From positions 124,001-188,000 of the forward strand of contig NZ_CP126741.1 of the NCBI RefSeq assembly GCF_030246905.1: a stretch of 64,000 nt of DNA, given 5' to 3'. A program made the position numbers and the translations under genes. Below are positions 41,980 to 52,057 of the stretch, piece by piece; position 1 is the first letter of the stretch; every line of letters begins with the position of its first letter. This DNA comes from Microbacterium sp. zg-Y818 (lineage in GTDB: Bacteria > Actinomycetota > Actinomycetes > Actinomycetales > Microbacteriaceae). The notes under the pieces are model-generated. The model saw only the letters and a list, made by a program, of their open reading frames with translations, did not search any database and was not told where the DNA came from.

Positions 41980-44085
41980 ATGACCGACGCTGCCGTCCGT
42001 CCCCGCAAACCCGCCACCAGCAAGCGCACGCCCGCCGGTGGCGCGCCTACCGCCGCGCACACCGCCGACGAGGCTCACGAAGCGCGCATCGACATCGACG
42101 CCGTCACCGATCTGCTGCTGGGCACCTGGGCCGACACGCGGCGCGAAGCGCGCGAGATGGTCAAGGACCCCGCCCTCTGGCGCGTCGATGGCCTGTCGAT
42201 GGCCGAGCACCGCGAACGCGTGCTCGAGCAGCTGCGCATCGTGGTGAGCCACGGCGGCTCGCGACGCGCCTACCCGAAGGAGTACGGCGGACTCGACGAC
42301 AACGGCGCCAACGTCGCCGCGTACCTGGAGCTGGTGCTCGCCGACCCGAGCCTGCAGGTCAAGGCGGGCGTGCAGTGGGGCCTGTTCGGCTCGGCGATCC
42401 ATCACCTCGGCACCAAGCCCCACCACGACAAATGGCTGCACGACGTGATGACCCTCGACCTGCCCGGCGCCTTCGCGATGACCGAGACCGGCCATGGCTC
42501 CGACGTCGCCGCGATCGGCACCACGGCGACCTACGAGCCCGAGACCGAGGAGTTCGTCATCCACACCCCGTTCCGGGGCGCGTGGAAGGACTACCTCGGC
42601 AACGCGGCCCTGCACGGACGGGCGGCGACGGTGTTCGCCCAGCTGATCAGCGGCGGCGTCAACTACGGCGTGCACTGCTTCTTCGTGCCGCTGCGCGACG
42701 AGAACGGCGAGTTCCTCCCCGGCGTCGGCGGTGAGGACGACGGCGTCAAGGGCGGGCTCAACGGCATCGACAACGGCCGCCTGCACTTCGACCAGGTGCG
42801 CATCCCTCGCACGAACCTGCTCAACCGCTACGGCGACATCGCCCCCGACGGCACCTACTCCAGCGAGATCGCCAGCTCTGGGCGTCGCTTCTTCACGATG
42901 CTCGGCGCACTCGTACAGGGGCGCGTCTGCATCGAGGGCGCGGCCACCAACGCCACCGCCGCGGCCCTCACGATCGCGGTGACCTACGGCAACCAGCGTC
43001 GCCAGTTCGACAGCGGTAGCGGCACCGACGAGGTCGTGCTGCTGGACTACGCCCAGCACCAGCGTCGCCTGCTGCCGCGCCTGGCGGAGGTGTACGCGCA
43101 GCATTTCGCCGGCGACGAGCTGATCAAGAAGTTCGATGGCGTCTTCAGCGGACGCAAGGACACCCCTGACGAACGCGAGGACCTCGAGACGCTCGCGGCG
43201 GCACTGAAGTCGATGTCGACGTGGAACGCGCTGGACACGATCCAGGAGTGCCGGGAGGCGTGCGGCGGAGCCGGCTTCCTTGCGGAGAACCGGCTCGTGG
43301 GCCTGCGCGCCGACCTCGACATCTACGCCACCTTCGAGGGCGACAACACCGTGCTGCTGCAGCTGGTGGGCAAGCGCCTGCTGAGCGACTTCGCGAAGCA
43401 GTTCAAGGGCGCGGATGCCGCAGCGCTCGCCCGCTTCGCCGTCGGTCAGACCGCAGGCAAGGTCTTCCACGGCGCAGGCCTGCGCCGCCTCGGCCAGACC
43501 GTCACCGACTTCGGCTCCACCGCCCGCTCGGTCGAGCTGGGCCTGCGCGCCGACCAGCAGCACGACCTGCTGTCCGGACGGGTGCAGCAGATGGTCGCCG
43601 ACATCGCCGGGCGGCTGCGTCCCGCGGCGAAGATGTCGCCGACGGATGCCGCGGCGCTCTTCAACGAAAACCAGTCCGAGCTCATCGAGGCCGCCCGCGC
43701 TCACGCGGAGCTGCTGCAGTGGGAGGCCTTCACCGACGGTGTGAACCGCGCCGCCGACGACGGCACCCGCCAGGTGCTCACGTGGCTGCGTGACCTGTTC
43801 GGGTTGTCGCTCATCGAGAAGCACCTCGCCTGGCACCTCATCCACGGCCGGCTGTCGACGCAGCGCGCCGCCTCGGTCTCGCGGTACATCGACCGCCTGT
43901 GTGGCCGGCTGCGCCCGCACGCCCAGGACCTCGTCGACGCGTTCGGCTTCGAGCCCGAGCACCTGCGCGCGCCGATCGCGTCGGGCGCGGAGCACGAGCG
44001 TCAGGAAGAGGCGCGCGCCCACTACGCGGCGCTCGCCGCCGCGGGCAACGCCCCGGTGTCGGAGAAGTCGCTGCGCAAGAAGTGA
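41980..44085 (+). CDS. Acyl-CoA oxidase
   Basis: 701 residues; GAAGGG 7 nt before the ATG. An FAD flavoprotein that oxidises acyl-CoA with O2, forming enoyl-CoA and H2O2 (first step of beta-oxidation in this branch). The N-terminal 35 residues are low complexity. Visible: GGSRRAYPKEYGG, FAMTETGHGSDVAAIGTTATYEPETEEFVIHTP (FAD loop), GGVNYGVHCFFVPLRDENGEFLPGV, GAATNATAAALTIAVTYGNQRRQF, GGAGFLAENRL and FEGDNTVLLQLVGKRLL with the catalytic Glu. Length fits peroxisomal-type oxidases found in actinobacteria. A 59-bp palindrome follows 13 bp after the stop. Confidence 0.93.
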   Translation: MTDAAVRPRKPATSKRTPAGGAPTAAHTADEAHEARIDIDAVTDLLLGTWADTRREAREMVKDPALWRVDGLSMAEHRERVLEQLRIVVSHGGSRRAYPKEYGGLDDNGANVAAYLELVLADPSLQVKAGVQWGLFGSAIHHLGTKPHHDKWLHDVMTLDLPGAFAMTETGHGSDVAAIGTTATYEPETEEFVIHTPFRGAWKDYLGNAALHGRAATVFAQLISGGVNYGVHCFFVPLRDENGEFLPGVGGEDDGVKGGLNGIDNGRLHFDQVRIPRTNLLNRYGDIAPDGTYSSEIASSGRRFFTMLGALVQGRVCIEGAATNATAAALTIAVTYGNQRRQFDSGSGTDEVVLLDYAQHQRRLLPRLAEVYAQHFAGDELIKKFDGVFSGRKDTPDEREDLETLAAALKSMSTWNALDTIQECREACGGAGFLAENRLVGLRADLDIYATFEGDNTVLLQLVGKRLLSDFAKQFKGADAAALARFAVGQTAGKVFHGAGLRRLGQTVTDFGSTARSVELGLRADQQHDLLSGRVQQMVADIAGRLRPAAKMSPTDAAALFNENQSELIEAARAHAELLQWEAFTDGVNRAADDGTRQVLTWLRDLFGLSLIEKHLAWHLIHGRLSTQRAASVSRYIDRLCGRLRPHAQDLVDAFGFEPEHLRAPIASGAEHERQEEARAHYAALAAAGNAPVSEKSLRKK

Positions 44086-44097
44086 CGCGCCGTCGGC

Positions 44098-44156
44098 CTC
44101 GCCTGTCGCAAATGGCGGTATAGCGTCCCGCCCAGCCGCACTTTGCGACAGGTGAG
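44098..44156. repeat. 59-bp dispersed palindrome, copy 2
   Basis: Outer arms CTCGCCTGTCGCAAA/TTTGCGACAGGTGAG (15 bp, one G-U-type mismatch). The centre differs from the other copies (GGCGGTATAGCGTCCCGCC). Begins 13 bp after the acyl-CoA oxidase stop. Confidence 0.9.
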
Positions 44157-44263
44157 CCTGGGGAAGGGGGATGCCGCGCCCCTTGGCAGGCGAGCGCCCC
44201 ACCCCGGCCGCACAGGCAACCGGCCGGGCAGCCGTGGCACGGACAGGGCCATAGGGTGGCGGG

Positions 44264-44833
44264 GTGAATCCCGACATCCGCCTCGGCACGGACGGCTTCG
44301 CCCGCTGCGCGTGGGCGGGCGATGACCCCGAGTACGTGCGGTACCACGACGAGGAGTGGGGCCGGCCCCTGCACGGCGATCGTGCACTGTTCGAGAAGAC
44401 GAGCCTCGAGGGGTTCCAGGCTGGTCTGTCGTGGATCACGATCCTGCGCAAGCGCCCGCGGTTCCGGGAGGTCTTCGCCGGTTTCGACCCCGCCGCCGTC
44501 GCCGCCTTCGATGAGAGCGATGTCGAGCGCCTCATGGCGGATGCCGGCATCATCCGCAACCGGGCGAAGATCCTCGCTGTCATCGGCAACGCCCGCCTCG
44601 TCGCAGAGATGGCTGCGGGGGAGCTCGACACCCTGATGTGGTCGTTCGCGCCGCCGCGACACCCTCGGCCCGCCACCTTCGCCGAGGTGCCGCCCACCAG
44701 TGCCGAGTCCGTCGCCCTCTCGAAGGAGCTGCGCCGCCGCGGCTTCCGGTTCGTCGGGCCGACGACCATGTACGCGCTCATGCAGTCGGCGGGAATGGTC
44801 GACGATCACGTCGCGGGGTGCTGGCGGGCATAG
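44264..44833 (+). CDS. tag: DNA-3-methyladenine glycosylase I
   Basis: 189 residues, GTG start. Excises 3-methyladenine from DNA. Family motifs: FARCAWAGDDPEYVRYHDEEWGRPLHGDRALFEKTSLEGFQAGLSWITIL (zinc Cys17/His and catalytic Glu region), FDPAAVAAFDESDVERLM, IIRNRAKI, and C-terminal GFRFVGPTTMYALMQSAGMVDDHVAGC with the remaining zinc ligands. Length is typical for TagI. Confidence 0.95.
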   Translation: MNPDIRLGTDGFARCAWAGDDPEYVRYHDEEWGRPLHGDRALFEKTSLEGFQAGLSWITILRKRPRFREVFAGFDPAAVAAFDESDVERLMADAGIIRNRAKILAVIGNARLVAEMAAGELDTLMWSFAPPRHPRPATFAEVPPTSAESVALSKELRRRGFRFVGPTTMYALMQSAGMVDDHVAGCWRA

Positions 44834-44861
44834 CACCGCCGGCGGGGAGCGCGACCCCGCA

Positions 44862-44877
44862 TGGGGAGTTCTCCCCA
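44862..44877. promoter_or_regulatory. Palindrome TGGGGAG-TT-CTCCCCA upstream of the envelope operon
   Basis: Seven-base perfect arms around TT, centred about 108 bp before the start of the Ig-repeat gene and 28 bp after tag. Position and symmetry suggest an operator for the six-gene operon; it could also form a short tag terminator stem. Confidence 0.5.
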
Positions 44878-44977
44878 CCGCGAGGGGGTGCGGCGTCCCG
44901 CTAGGGTGGACGAGGCGCCGACCCCTGGTCGGACCGACGCCACGCACATCGCCGATGAGACAAGGGGGCCTGTCTTC

Positions 44978-47900
44978 GTGAGGTCCTTTGCGTGGCTGCG
45001 TGCGCGTCCGCGTACGCTCGCGTCGGCGAGCGTCATCACGGTCTCAGCCGTCGCGATCACCACCATGGCCTTCCTCTACGAGGGCTTCCCGACCACCGAC
45101 GTCGAGCTGAACGACGGCTCCGTCTGGGTCACCAAGCAGGACAGCTACCTCGTCGGCCGCTACAACGACGCCTCGCAGGTGCTCGACGCGGGGCTGCGCA
45201 CCGTCTCGGACACCTACGACATCGTGCAGGACGGCCGCACGGTGATCGTCGTAGACGAGGCCAACGCCACCCTCGCGCCCGTCGACGTGACCACCGTCGC
45301 GACCGTCGGCGACATCGACATCCCCGCCGGGGCCACCGTCGGTGTCGGCGCTGGCACCGTCTCGGTGCTCGAGCCGCAGGACGGCACGCTGTGGATGGCT
45401 CCGGCCTCGGGCCTGCAGGCCATCGCCCCCACCAACGACCCCGTCGCCGAGTTCGGCGAGGGCGCCGTGTCTGCCACCGGCACCGACGGCACGGTCTACG
45501 TCGCCTCCCCCGAGCAGGGCACAGTCACCACCCTGCGGCTCGGGCAGGAGGTGCCGGAGTCCTCGAGTGAGACCGTCGAGGGTCTCGACGAGGGCGATGC
45601 GCTGGCGATCACGGTCGCCGGTGCCACGCCGGTGGTGCTGAACCTCACCGACGCGCGACTGTGGGTGCAGGGGCTGGGCATGCGGGACCTCGACGATGTC
45701 GATGACGCGGTGCTGCAGCATCCGTCGCCCTACGCACAGCACGTCAGCTACGCCACCGCCACAAGCCTGGTCACCGTGCCACTCGGCGACGGCCCGGTCG
45801 CCGAAACCGAGGCGGGAGCCCCGGGCTCACCGGCCGCCCCCGTGTCGCTGAAGGGGTGCGTGTACGGTGCGTGGGGCGGCTCGGCCCGGTTCGTGCGCGA
45901 CTGCCCGCAGGACCGCGACGACCTCGTCGCCGACATCCCCGGCATGAGCCCGGATGCCACGGCCGTCTTCCGCGTGAACCGCGACGTGGTGGTGCTCAAC
46001 GACGTCGCCACGGGCTCGGCCTGGACGGTGACCCAGTCGCTCGAACTCATCGACAACTGGGACGACATCATCCCGCCCGAAGGCGGAGACGAGACCGAGC
46101 AGACCTCCACCGAGGTGTCGGAGGAGACCTCGCTTCCCGAGCGCACCGAGGTGAACCACCCGCCGGTGGCCGAGGACGACGACTTCGGCGTTCGCCCGGG
46201 CCGAACCACGGTTCTGCCCGTGCTCGACAACGACAACGACCCCGATGGCGACGTGCTCACCGCGACCGCGCAGGGAGGGGTGTCGGTGGGCGAGCTCTCG
46301 CCCATCTACGGCGGTCGGGCCCTGCAGGTGACCGTGCCCGAGAACGCCACGGGGAGCGACACCTTCACCTACGAGGTGAACGACGGCAGGCCGGGAGGCA
46401 CCGATCAGGCGACGGTGTCGCTCGAGGTGCGCCCGTGGTCGGTCAACCAGCCGCCGCTGCAGCGCAAAATTCCGGTGGTCATCGTCGAGCAGGGCGGTCA
46501 GATCACGTACGACACGCTGCTGGACTGGATGGACCCCGACGGCGACGACATGTTCCTGCGTGCGGCGACCACCGACGGCGGCGACGAGGTCGACTTCACC
46601 TCTGCGGGCGAGATCACCTTCCGCGCCATCGGCTCGGTGCAGGGCCGGCGGGAAGTGACGATCACGGTCTCCGACGGCCAGGAGGACACTGTCGGCGTCG
46701 TGCAGGTGGATGTGCGCCCCGTGGGCTCGACCAAGCCGATCACGTCGCCGGACCACGTCGTGGTGCGCGTGGGCGAGAAGACGACGATCTCGCCGCTCGA
46801 CAATGACATCTCGCCCAGCGGTGCGCCGCTGCGACTCGCCCGCGTCACCGAGGTCGCCGGCGCCCAGCTCTCGCCGGATTACAACGCCGGCACCTTCTCG
46901 TTCTCTTCGTCCACGCCCGGCGTGTACTACGTGCAGTACCTCGCCACCGACGGGCCGCAGACCGTCATCGGGCTCGTGCGCGTCGACGTGCTCGCCGCCG
47001 CCGACCCCGACGAGAAGCCCATCGCGGTGCGCGACGTCGCGCTGCTGCCGTCGGGCAAGGACGTGCGCATCGACGTGCTCGCCAACGACTCCGATCCCGC
47101 CGGCGGCATCCTCGTCGTGCAGTCGGTGACCGTTCCGCCCGACGCCCGCGTCTCGGTCGCCGTCATCGACCACCGGTACCTGCTGGTGACCGACCAGTCC
47201 GGTCTCTCGCAGCCGGTCACGATCCAGTACCAGATCTCCAACGGAGCCCACTCGGCCCAGGGCGACGTCGTCGTCATCCCGATCCCCGCGCCGACGCAGC
47301 TGCGGCCGCCCGTGGCCGCCGACGACACCGTGGTCGTGCGGGCCGGCGACGTCGTCAGCATCCCGGTGCTCGCCAACGACTACCACCCGAGCGGCGACCT
47401 CATCACGCTGCTGCCCGACCTCATCGAGCCCTTGCCTGCTCCTGCCGACGGCGATGCGTTCGTGTCGGAGGACACCCTGCGCTTCCGCGCCGGCCCCGAG
47501 GCGAAGACCGTGTACGTGACCTACGAGATCGCGGATTCCCTCGGACAGAAGGATGCCGGGTACGTCACCATCCAGATCCTCGACGTCGACGTCGAGAACA
47601 ACCAGGCCCCGCGTCCGCGCGACCTGACCGCGCGCGTGCTCAGCGGCGCCGAGGTGAAGATCCCGATCCCGCTGGAGGGCATCGACCCCGACGGCGACTC
47701 GGTGCAGATCGTCGGATCGTCCTCGGCGCCCGCCAAGGGGCGCATCACCGAGATCGGCGAGAACTTCCTGCGATACGAGGCCTTCGCCGACGCGGCGGGC
47801 GCCGACCAATTCACGTACGAGGTGCAGGACCGTCTCGGCCTTTCGGCGACCGCGACCGTGCGCGTCGGCATCGCGCCGGGCACCGGCGTGAACCAGGCTC

Positions 47901-50900
47901 CGTTCGCGGTGAAGGACGTCGTGCTGATGCGGCCGGACCGCACCGTGGCCGTGCCGGTCATGGTCAACGACTCCGATCCCGAGGGCGACAAGCTCACGCT
48001 GGTGGCGTCGGGGCTCGAGGTGCCCGAGGGCATCGTCGCCGAGGTCAAGGGCGACCGCGTCGTGATCTCCAGCGCCGAAGAGGCGGGCACGAAGACCCTC
48101 AGCTACACGATCCGCGACGCCCAGGGCGCTTCCGCCATCGGCTCGCTCGTGGTCACCGTGGACCCGGAGGTTCCGCTGCAGCCGCCGATCGCACGCGATG
48201 ACCGCGTGACGATCGCCAACGTGGGGGACAGCCCCACGGTCGACGTCGAGGTGCTGCTCAACGACGAAGACCCCGACGGCGTGCGCGACGAGCTCGAGAT
48301 CTCGACCGCCGACGTCGACGTCGAGGTGCTCTCGGCGGGCGTCGTGCGGGTGCCGATCGCCGATGCGGCGCGCATCGTGCGCTACGACGTCACCGACGTC
48401 GACGGGCTGACGGCCTCGGCCTTCATCCACGTGCCCGGCTTCGCCGATCTGCGCCCGTCGCTGCGCTCCACCGGCGGCATCGAGGTCATGAGCGGCGAGA
48501 CCGTGGAGATCCCCCTGGCCGACCACGTCGTGGTCGCCGGGGGCGGCCGGGCGATCGTCACGGAGGCGGCGAAGGTGTCGGCCGTGCACTCCGACGGCGC
48601 GGGACTCGTGAAGGATGCCGAGACCCTCGTCTACACCTCGGCCGACGGCTACCACGGCGCCGATGCGATCACTTTCGAGGTCACCGACGGCACGGGCCCC
48701 GACGACCCCGACGGCCGGGTCGCGACGCTCACACTCCCGGTGACGGTGCTGCCGCCCGACAACGAGCCGCCGACGCTGTCGGGCGCATCGATCACCGTCT
48801 CGCCCGGTGAGGATCCCACGACGCTCGACCTTCGGGGCCTCGCTTCCGACCCCAATGAGGAGGACGTGCCGAACCTGCGGTTCGCGCTCGCCGGCCAGGT
48901 CCCGAACGGCTTCAGCGCCTCGGTCTCGGACGGCACGCTGAGCGTCTCGACGGATGCGTCGACCCCCAAGGGCACGTCCGCGAATATCGACGTCTCGGTC
49001 ACCGATGGCGACAGCGACCCGGTGACGGCCACGGTGACGGCGGCCGTGGCCGCCTCGACCCGTCCGCTGGCGGTCACGACCGAGGACGTGCTTCCCGAGG
49101 CGCACCAGGGTGTCACGCAGGTGATCGACGTGCTCGCCAACGACCAGAGCCCGTTCCCGAACGACCCGCTGACCGTGATCGACGCCCAGCTCGAGGTGGG
49201 TCAGACGCAGGGGCAGCCGCGCGTGCTCGGCGACGGACGCGTGGAGGTGACGCCGGCCGGCGACTTCGTCGGGAGCCTCGTGGTGCGCTATCGCGTGCAG
49301 GATGCCACGGAGGACCCCGACCGCCTCGTCGACGGGCGCATCCGCCTGACGGTGCAGGGGCGGCCCGACGTTCCGGGCACGCCCACCGTCTCGAGCGTGC
49401 AGGACCGCACGGTGGTGCTGTCGTGGTCGTCGCCGATGAACAACGGCGCCGAGATCACCTCGTACACCGTGACCTCGACGGCGGGGAACTACACGAAGAC
49501 CTGCGCGTCGACGACGTGCACGCTGGACGGGCTGACCAACAACGTGGAGTACAACTTCACGGTGACGGCGACCAACCGGGTGGGCACGTCCGACCCGTCC
49601 GCGCCGTCGGCCACGGCTCGCCCCGACGCGCGTCCGGACACGCCGCAGCCGCCGACGCTCCGCTTCGCCGACCGGGCTTTGGACGTGGCATGGACGACGC
49701 CGTCGACGCCCGGGTCGCCCGTGCAGTCGTTCGACCTCGAGATCTCGCCTGCGCCGCCCTCCGGCGCGACGCAGAAGACCGGCGTCACCGGCAACGCGCT
49801 GCGCTGGGAGGGGCTGGAGAACGGCACGGCGTACCAGGTGCGCGTGCGCGCCGTGAACCGGGCGCCGGAGCCGTCGAGCTGGAGCAGCTGGTCGCCCAGC
49901 GAGATCCCTGCCGGTCCCCCCGCCGCCCCCGGCGCACCGTCGACCGAGCGCCTGTCGCCCGTGGGCGCCCAGGCCCAGCTTCTGGTGTCGTGGGGTCAGC
50001 CCGCGACCAACGGAGCGGCGATCAGCTCCTACACGCTGCGTGTGCTGCGCGGCGGCACGGTGGTCAACACGATCCCCGTCGCCGGCGGACAGACGTCGCA
50101 GGCCGTCAACGTGGATGCCTCGACGACCGACTACACCTTCACGGTCGCCGCGACCAACAAGGCCGGCCAGGGGGAGTTCAGCGCCCCCTCCGCCCCTCGG
50201 CGCGCCTTCACCCCTCCCGGCGCACCCGGCGCGGTCAGCGCGTCGCCGGGCGACCGCTCGATCTCGATCAGCGTCCCCGCCGGCGCGGGCAACGGAGCCA
50301 ACCCGGGCGAGCTGGACTACGAGTTCTCGCTCAACGGCGGCGGCTGGAGCGGGGCGTGGGCGAGCCTCAACAAGGGTGCGACCATCACCGGCACGATCGG
50401 GGGCGTAGCCAACGGCACCGGATACACCGTCGCCGTCCGGGCGGTGAACCGCATGGACGGGCAGAACTACGCCGGGCCCGGTTCGCCGGCATCCAACCAG
50501 GTGGTTCCCTACGGCGCGCCGAACGCCCCAGGGGTCAGCGCCCAGCGCGACGGCACCTCGGTGGTGTTCAACTGGTCCAAGCCCGCGCTGAACGGTCGCG
50601 ACGTGACGGTGCAGATCAGCATCAACGGGGGCGACTGGCAGAGCGTCGGCGGGAACGGCAGCAGTCGCGCCGGCAACGACTACGACCAGACCCACTCCAT
50701 CCGCGCGCGGGCCGTCGACACCGAGGGGCAGGTGAGCGGGGAGAGTTCCGCCCAGGCGTCCACGGCGCCGCGGCCTGCCCCGCAGAACGGCGCGCAGACC
50801 GTCAAGGGTGCGTACAAGTCCGGCTGCAACACCGCGTGCTACTACTTGGCAGTCACCACCGAGCGCGACTTCCCCGCCGGCAGCTACACCTACAGCTGCC

Positions 50901-51061
50901 TCGCCAACGGTCGCAAGTTCAACGACTGGGACGGGCCGGTGCACATCGCGGCCGGGACGACGACGCAGATCCAGTGCTGGTACGGCAACGCGGGCCACAC
51001 GGTGCAGGTGCAGCTCAACGGCATCCCCGGAGCCAGCCAAGCCAAACCGACGACCTGGTGA
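44978..51061 (+). CDS. Giant Ig-like/fibronectin type III repeat surface protein
   Basis: 2027 residues; GTG with AAGGGGG 9 nt upstream (VRSFAWLRARPRT). One TM/signal-anchor helix at about 16-40. Residues 45-390 look like beta-propeller repeats (DGSVWVTK, DGTLWMAPASG, DGTVYVASP). About 400-1460 hold ten or so cadherin/Ig-like modules marked by NDNDPDGD, NDSDPAGG, NDSDPEGD, NDEDPDG. About 1466-1940 are five FN3 domains (e.g. VVLSWSSPMNNGAEITSYTVT). The C-terminal ~85 residues have a four-Cys module. It is exported and probably spans or decorates the cell wall. First gene of an operon with MoxR, DUF58, TgpA, FHA and kinase genes; phosphorylation or assembly control by these is inferred. Confidence 0.92.
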   Translation: MRSFAWLRARPRTLASASVITVSAVAITTMAFLYEGFPTTDVELNDGSVWVTKQDSYLVGRYNDASQVLDAGLRTVSDTYDIVQDGRTVIVVDEANATLAPVDVTTVATVGDIDIPAGATVGVGAGTVSVLEPQDGTLWMAPASGLQAIAPTNDPVAEFGEGAVSATGTDGTVYVASPEQGTVTTLRLGQEVPESSSETVEGLDEGDALAITVAGATPVVLNLTDARLWVQGLGMRDLDDVDDAVLQHPSPYAQHVSYATATSLVTVPLGDGPVAETEAGAPGSPAAPVSLKGCVYGAWGGSARFVRDCPQDRDDLVADIPGMSPDATAVFRVNRDVVVLNDVATGSAWTVTQSLELIDNWDDIIPPEGGDETEQTSTEVSEETSLPERTEVNHPPVAEDDDFGVRPGRTTVLPVLDNDNDPDGDVLTATAQGGVSVGELSPIYGGRALQVTVPENATGSDTFTYEVNDGRPGGTDQATVSLEVRPWSVNQPPLQRKIPVVIVEQGGQITYDTLLDWMDPDGDDMFLRAATTDGGDEVDFTSAGEITFRAIGSVQGRREVTITVSDGQEDTVGVVQVDVRPVGSTKPITSPDHVVVRVGEKTTISPLDNDISPSGAPLRLARVTEVAGAQLSPDYNAGTFSFSSSTPGVYYVQYLATDGPQTVIGLVRVDVLAAADPDEKPIAVRDVALLPSGKDVRIDVLANDSDPAGGILVVQSVTVPPDARVSVAVIDHRYLLVTDQSGLSQPVTIQYQISNGAHSAQGDVVVIPIPAPTQLRPPVAADDTVVVRAGDVVSIPVLANDYHPSGDLITLLPDLIEPLPAPADGDAFVSEDTLRFRAGPEAKTVYVTYEIADSLGQKDAGYVTIQILDVDVENNQAPRPRDLTARVLSGAEVKIPIPLEGIDPDGDSVQIVGSSSAPAKGRITEIGENFLRYEAFADAAGADQFTYEVQDRLGLSATATVRVGIAPGTGVNQAPFAVKDVVLMRPDRTVAVPVMVNDSDPEGDKLTLVASGLEVPEGIVAEVKGDRVVISSAEEAGTKTLSYTIRDAQGASAIGSLVVTVDPEVPLQPPIARDDRVTIANVGDSPTVDVEVLLNDEDPDGVRDELEISTADVDVEVLSAGVVRVPIADAARIVRYDVTDVDGLTASAFIHVPGFADLRPSLRSTGGIEVMSGETVEIPLADHVVVAGGGRAIVTEAAKVSAVHSDGAGLVKDAETLVYTSADGYHGADAITFEVTDGTGPDDPDGRVATLTLPVTVLPPDNEPPTLSGASITVSPGEDPTTLDLRGLASDPNEEDVPNLRFALAGQVPNGFSASVSDGTLSVSTDASTPKGTSANIDVSVTDGDSDPVTATVTAAVAASTRPLAVTTEDVLPEAHQGVTQVIDVLANDQSPFPNDPLTVIDAQLEVGQTQGQPRVLGDGRVEVTPAGDFVGSLVVRYRVQDATEDPDRLVDGRIRLTVQGRPDVPGTPTVSSVQDRTVVLSWSSPMNNGAEITSYTVTSTAGNYTKTCASTTCTLDGLTNNVEYNFTVTATNRVGTSDPSAPSATARPDARPDTPQPPTLRFADRALDVAWTTPSTPGSPVQSFDLEISPAPPSGATQKTGVTGNALRWEGLENGTAYQVRVRAVNRAPEPSSWSSWSPSEIPAGPPAAPGAPSTERLSPVGAQAQLLVSWGQPATNGAAISSYTLRVLRGGTVVNTIPVAGGQTSQAVNVDASTTDYTFTVAATNKAGQGEFSAPSAPRRAFTPPGAPGAVSASPGDRSISISVPAGAGNGANPGELDYEFSLNGGGWSGAWASLNKGATITGTIGGVANGTGYTVAVRAVNRMDGQNYAGPGSPASNQVVPYGAPNAPGVSAQRDGTSVVFNWSKPALNGRDVTVQISINGGDWQSVGGNGSSRAGNDYDQTHSIRARAVDTEGQVSGESSAQASTAPRPAPQNGAQTVKGAYKSGCNTACYYLAVTTERDFPAGSYTYSCLANGRKFNDWDGPVHIAAGTTTQIQCWYGNAGHTVQVQLNGIPGASQAKPTTW

Positions 51062-51088
51062 CCGAATGACGAACAAGGAGACACCCGG

Positions 51089-52057
51089 ATGACGATGACC
51101 GTGGAGCAGGCAGCATGGTTCCGTGACACCTTCACACGCCTGGCCGACAACGTCGGTCAGGCCGTGCTGGGCAAGGACGAGGTGGTGCGCCTCGTGCTGA
51201 CAGCCATGCTCGCCGAGGGCCACGTGCTGCTGGAGGATGCCCCGGGAACCGGCAAGACGAGCCTCGCGCGCGCCCTGGCGGCAACAGTGCAGGGCACCAG
51301 CAGCCGCATCCAGTTCACCCCCGACCTGCTGCCGTCCGACGTCACCGGTGTGACGATCTACGACCAGGCGACGCACAAGTTCGAATTCCACAAGGGGCCT
51401 GTGTTCGCGCAGGTGGTGCTGGCCGACGAGATCAACCGCGCCTCGCCGAAGACGCAGTCGGCGCTGCTGGAGGTCATGGAGGAATCCCGCATCACCGTCG
51501 ACGGCGTCGCCCACGAAGTCGGCCGGCCGTTCCTGGTGATCGCGACCCAGAACCCGATCGAGCAGGCGGGCACGTACAAGCTGCCCGAGGCGCAGCTGGA
51601 CCGCTTCCTGCTGAAGACGACCATCGGCTACCCCGACCTGGCGGCAGCCGAGCGCATCCTCTCCGGCTCCGCCGACCGCAACCCCACCGCCCGGCTGCAG
51701 CCGGTGGTCACCGCCCACGCCGTCGCCGAGATGGCCGACCTCGCTGCGTCCGCCCACGTCGACCCGGTGCTGCTGCGCTACGCCGCCCAGCTGGCCGAGG
51801 CCACCCGCGAGAGCCGGGAGACCATGCTCGGGGTCTCGGTGCGCGGCATGCTCGCCATCGTGCGGGCCGCCAAGGTGCGCGCCGCATCCGAAGGCCGCCA
51901 TTACGTGCTTCCCGACGACATCAAGACCCTCGCCCTGCCGGTGTGGAGCCACCGGATCGTGCTCGACCCCGAAGCGGAGTTCTCGGGCGTCACCCCCGAG
52001 AGCATCGTGCAGCGCGTGCTCGAGGACACCCCGGCGCCGCAGGCCCGCGCGGCATGA
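51089..52057 (+). CDS. MoxR-family AAA+ ATPase
   Basis: 322 residues; AAGGAGA 6 nt before the ATG. Walker A at residues 51-58 (APGTGKTS), Walker B VVLADEINRASP, sensor FLVIATQNPIEQAGTYKLPEAQLDRF. MoxR proteins are chaperone-like ATPases that work with von Willebrand A or DUF58 proteins in cofactor insertion or complex assembly. Its stop overlaps the next ATG (ATGA), coupling it to the DUF58 protein. Confidence 0.94.
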   Translation: MTMTVEQAAWFRDTFTRLADNVGQAVLGKDEVVRLVLTAMLAEGHVLLEDAPGTGKTSLARALAATVQGTSSRIQFTPDLLPSDVTGVTIYDQATHKFEFHKGPVFAQVVLADEINRASPKTQSALLEVMEESRITVDGVAHEVGRPFLVIATQNPIEQAGTYKLPEAQLDRFLLKTTIGYPDLAAAERILSGSADRNPTARLQPVVTAHAVAEMADLAASAHVDPVLLRYAAQLAEATRESRETMLGVSVRGMLAIVRAAKVRAASEGRHYVLPDDIKTLALPVWSHRIVLDPEAEFSGVTPESIVQRVLEDTPAPQARAA

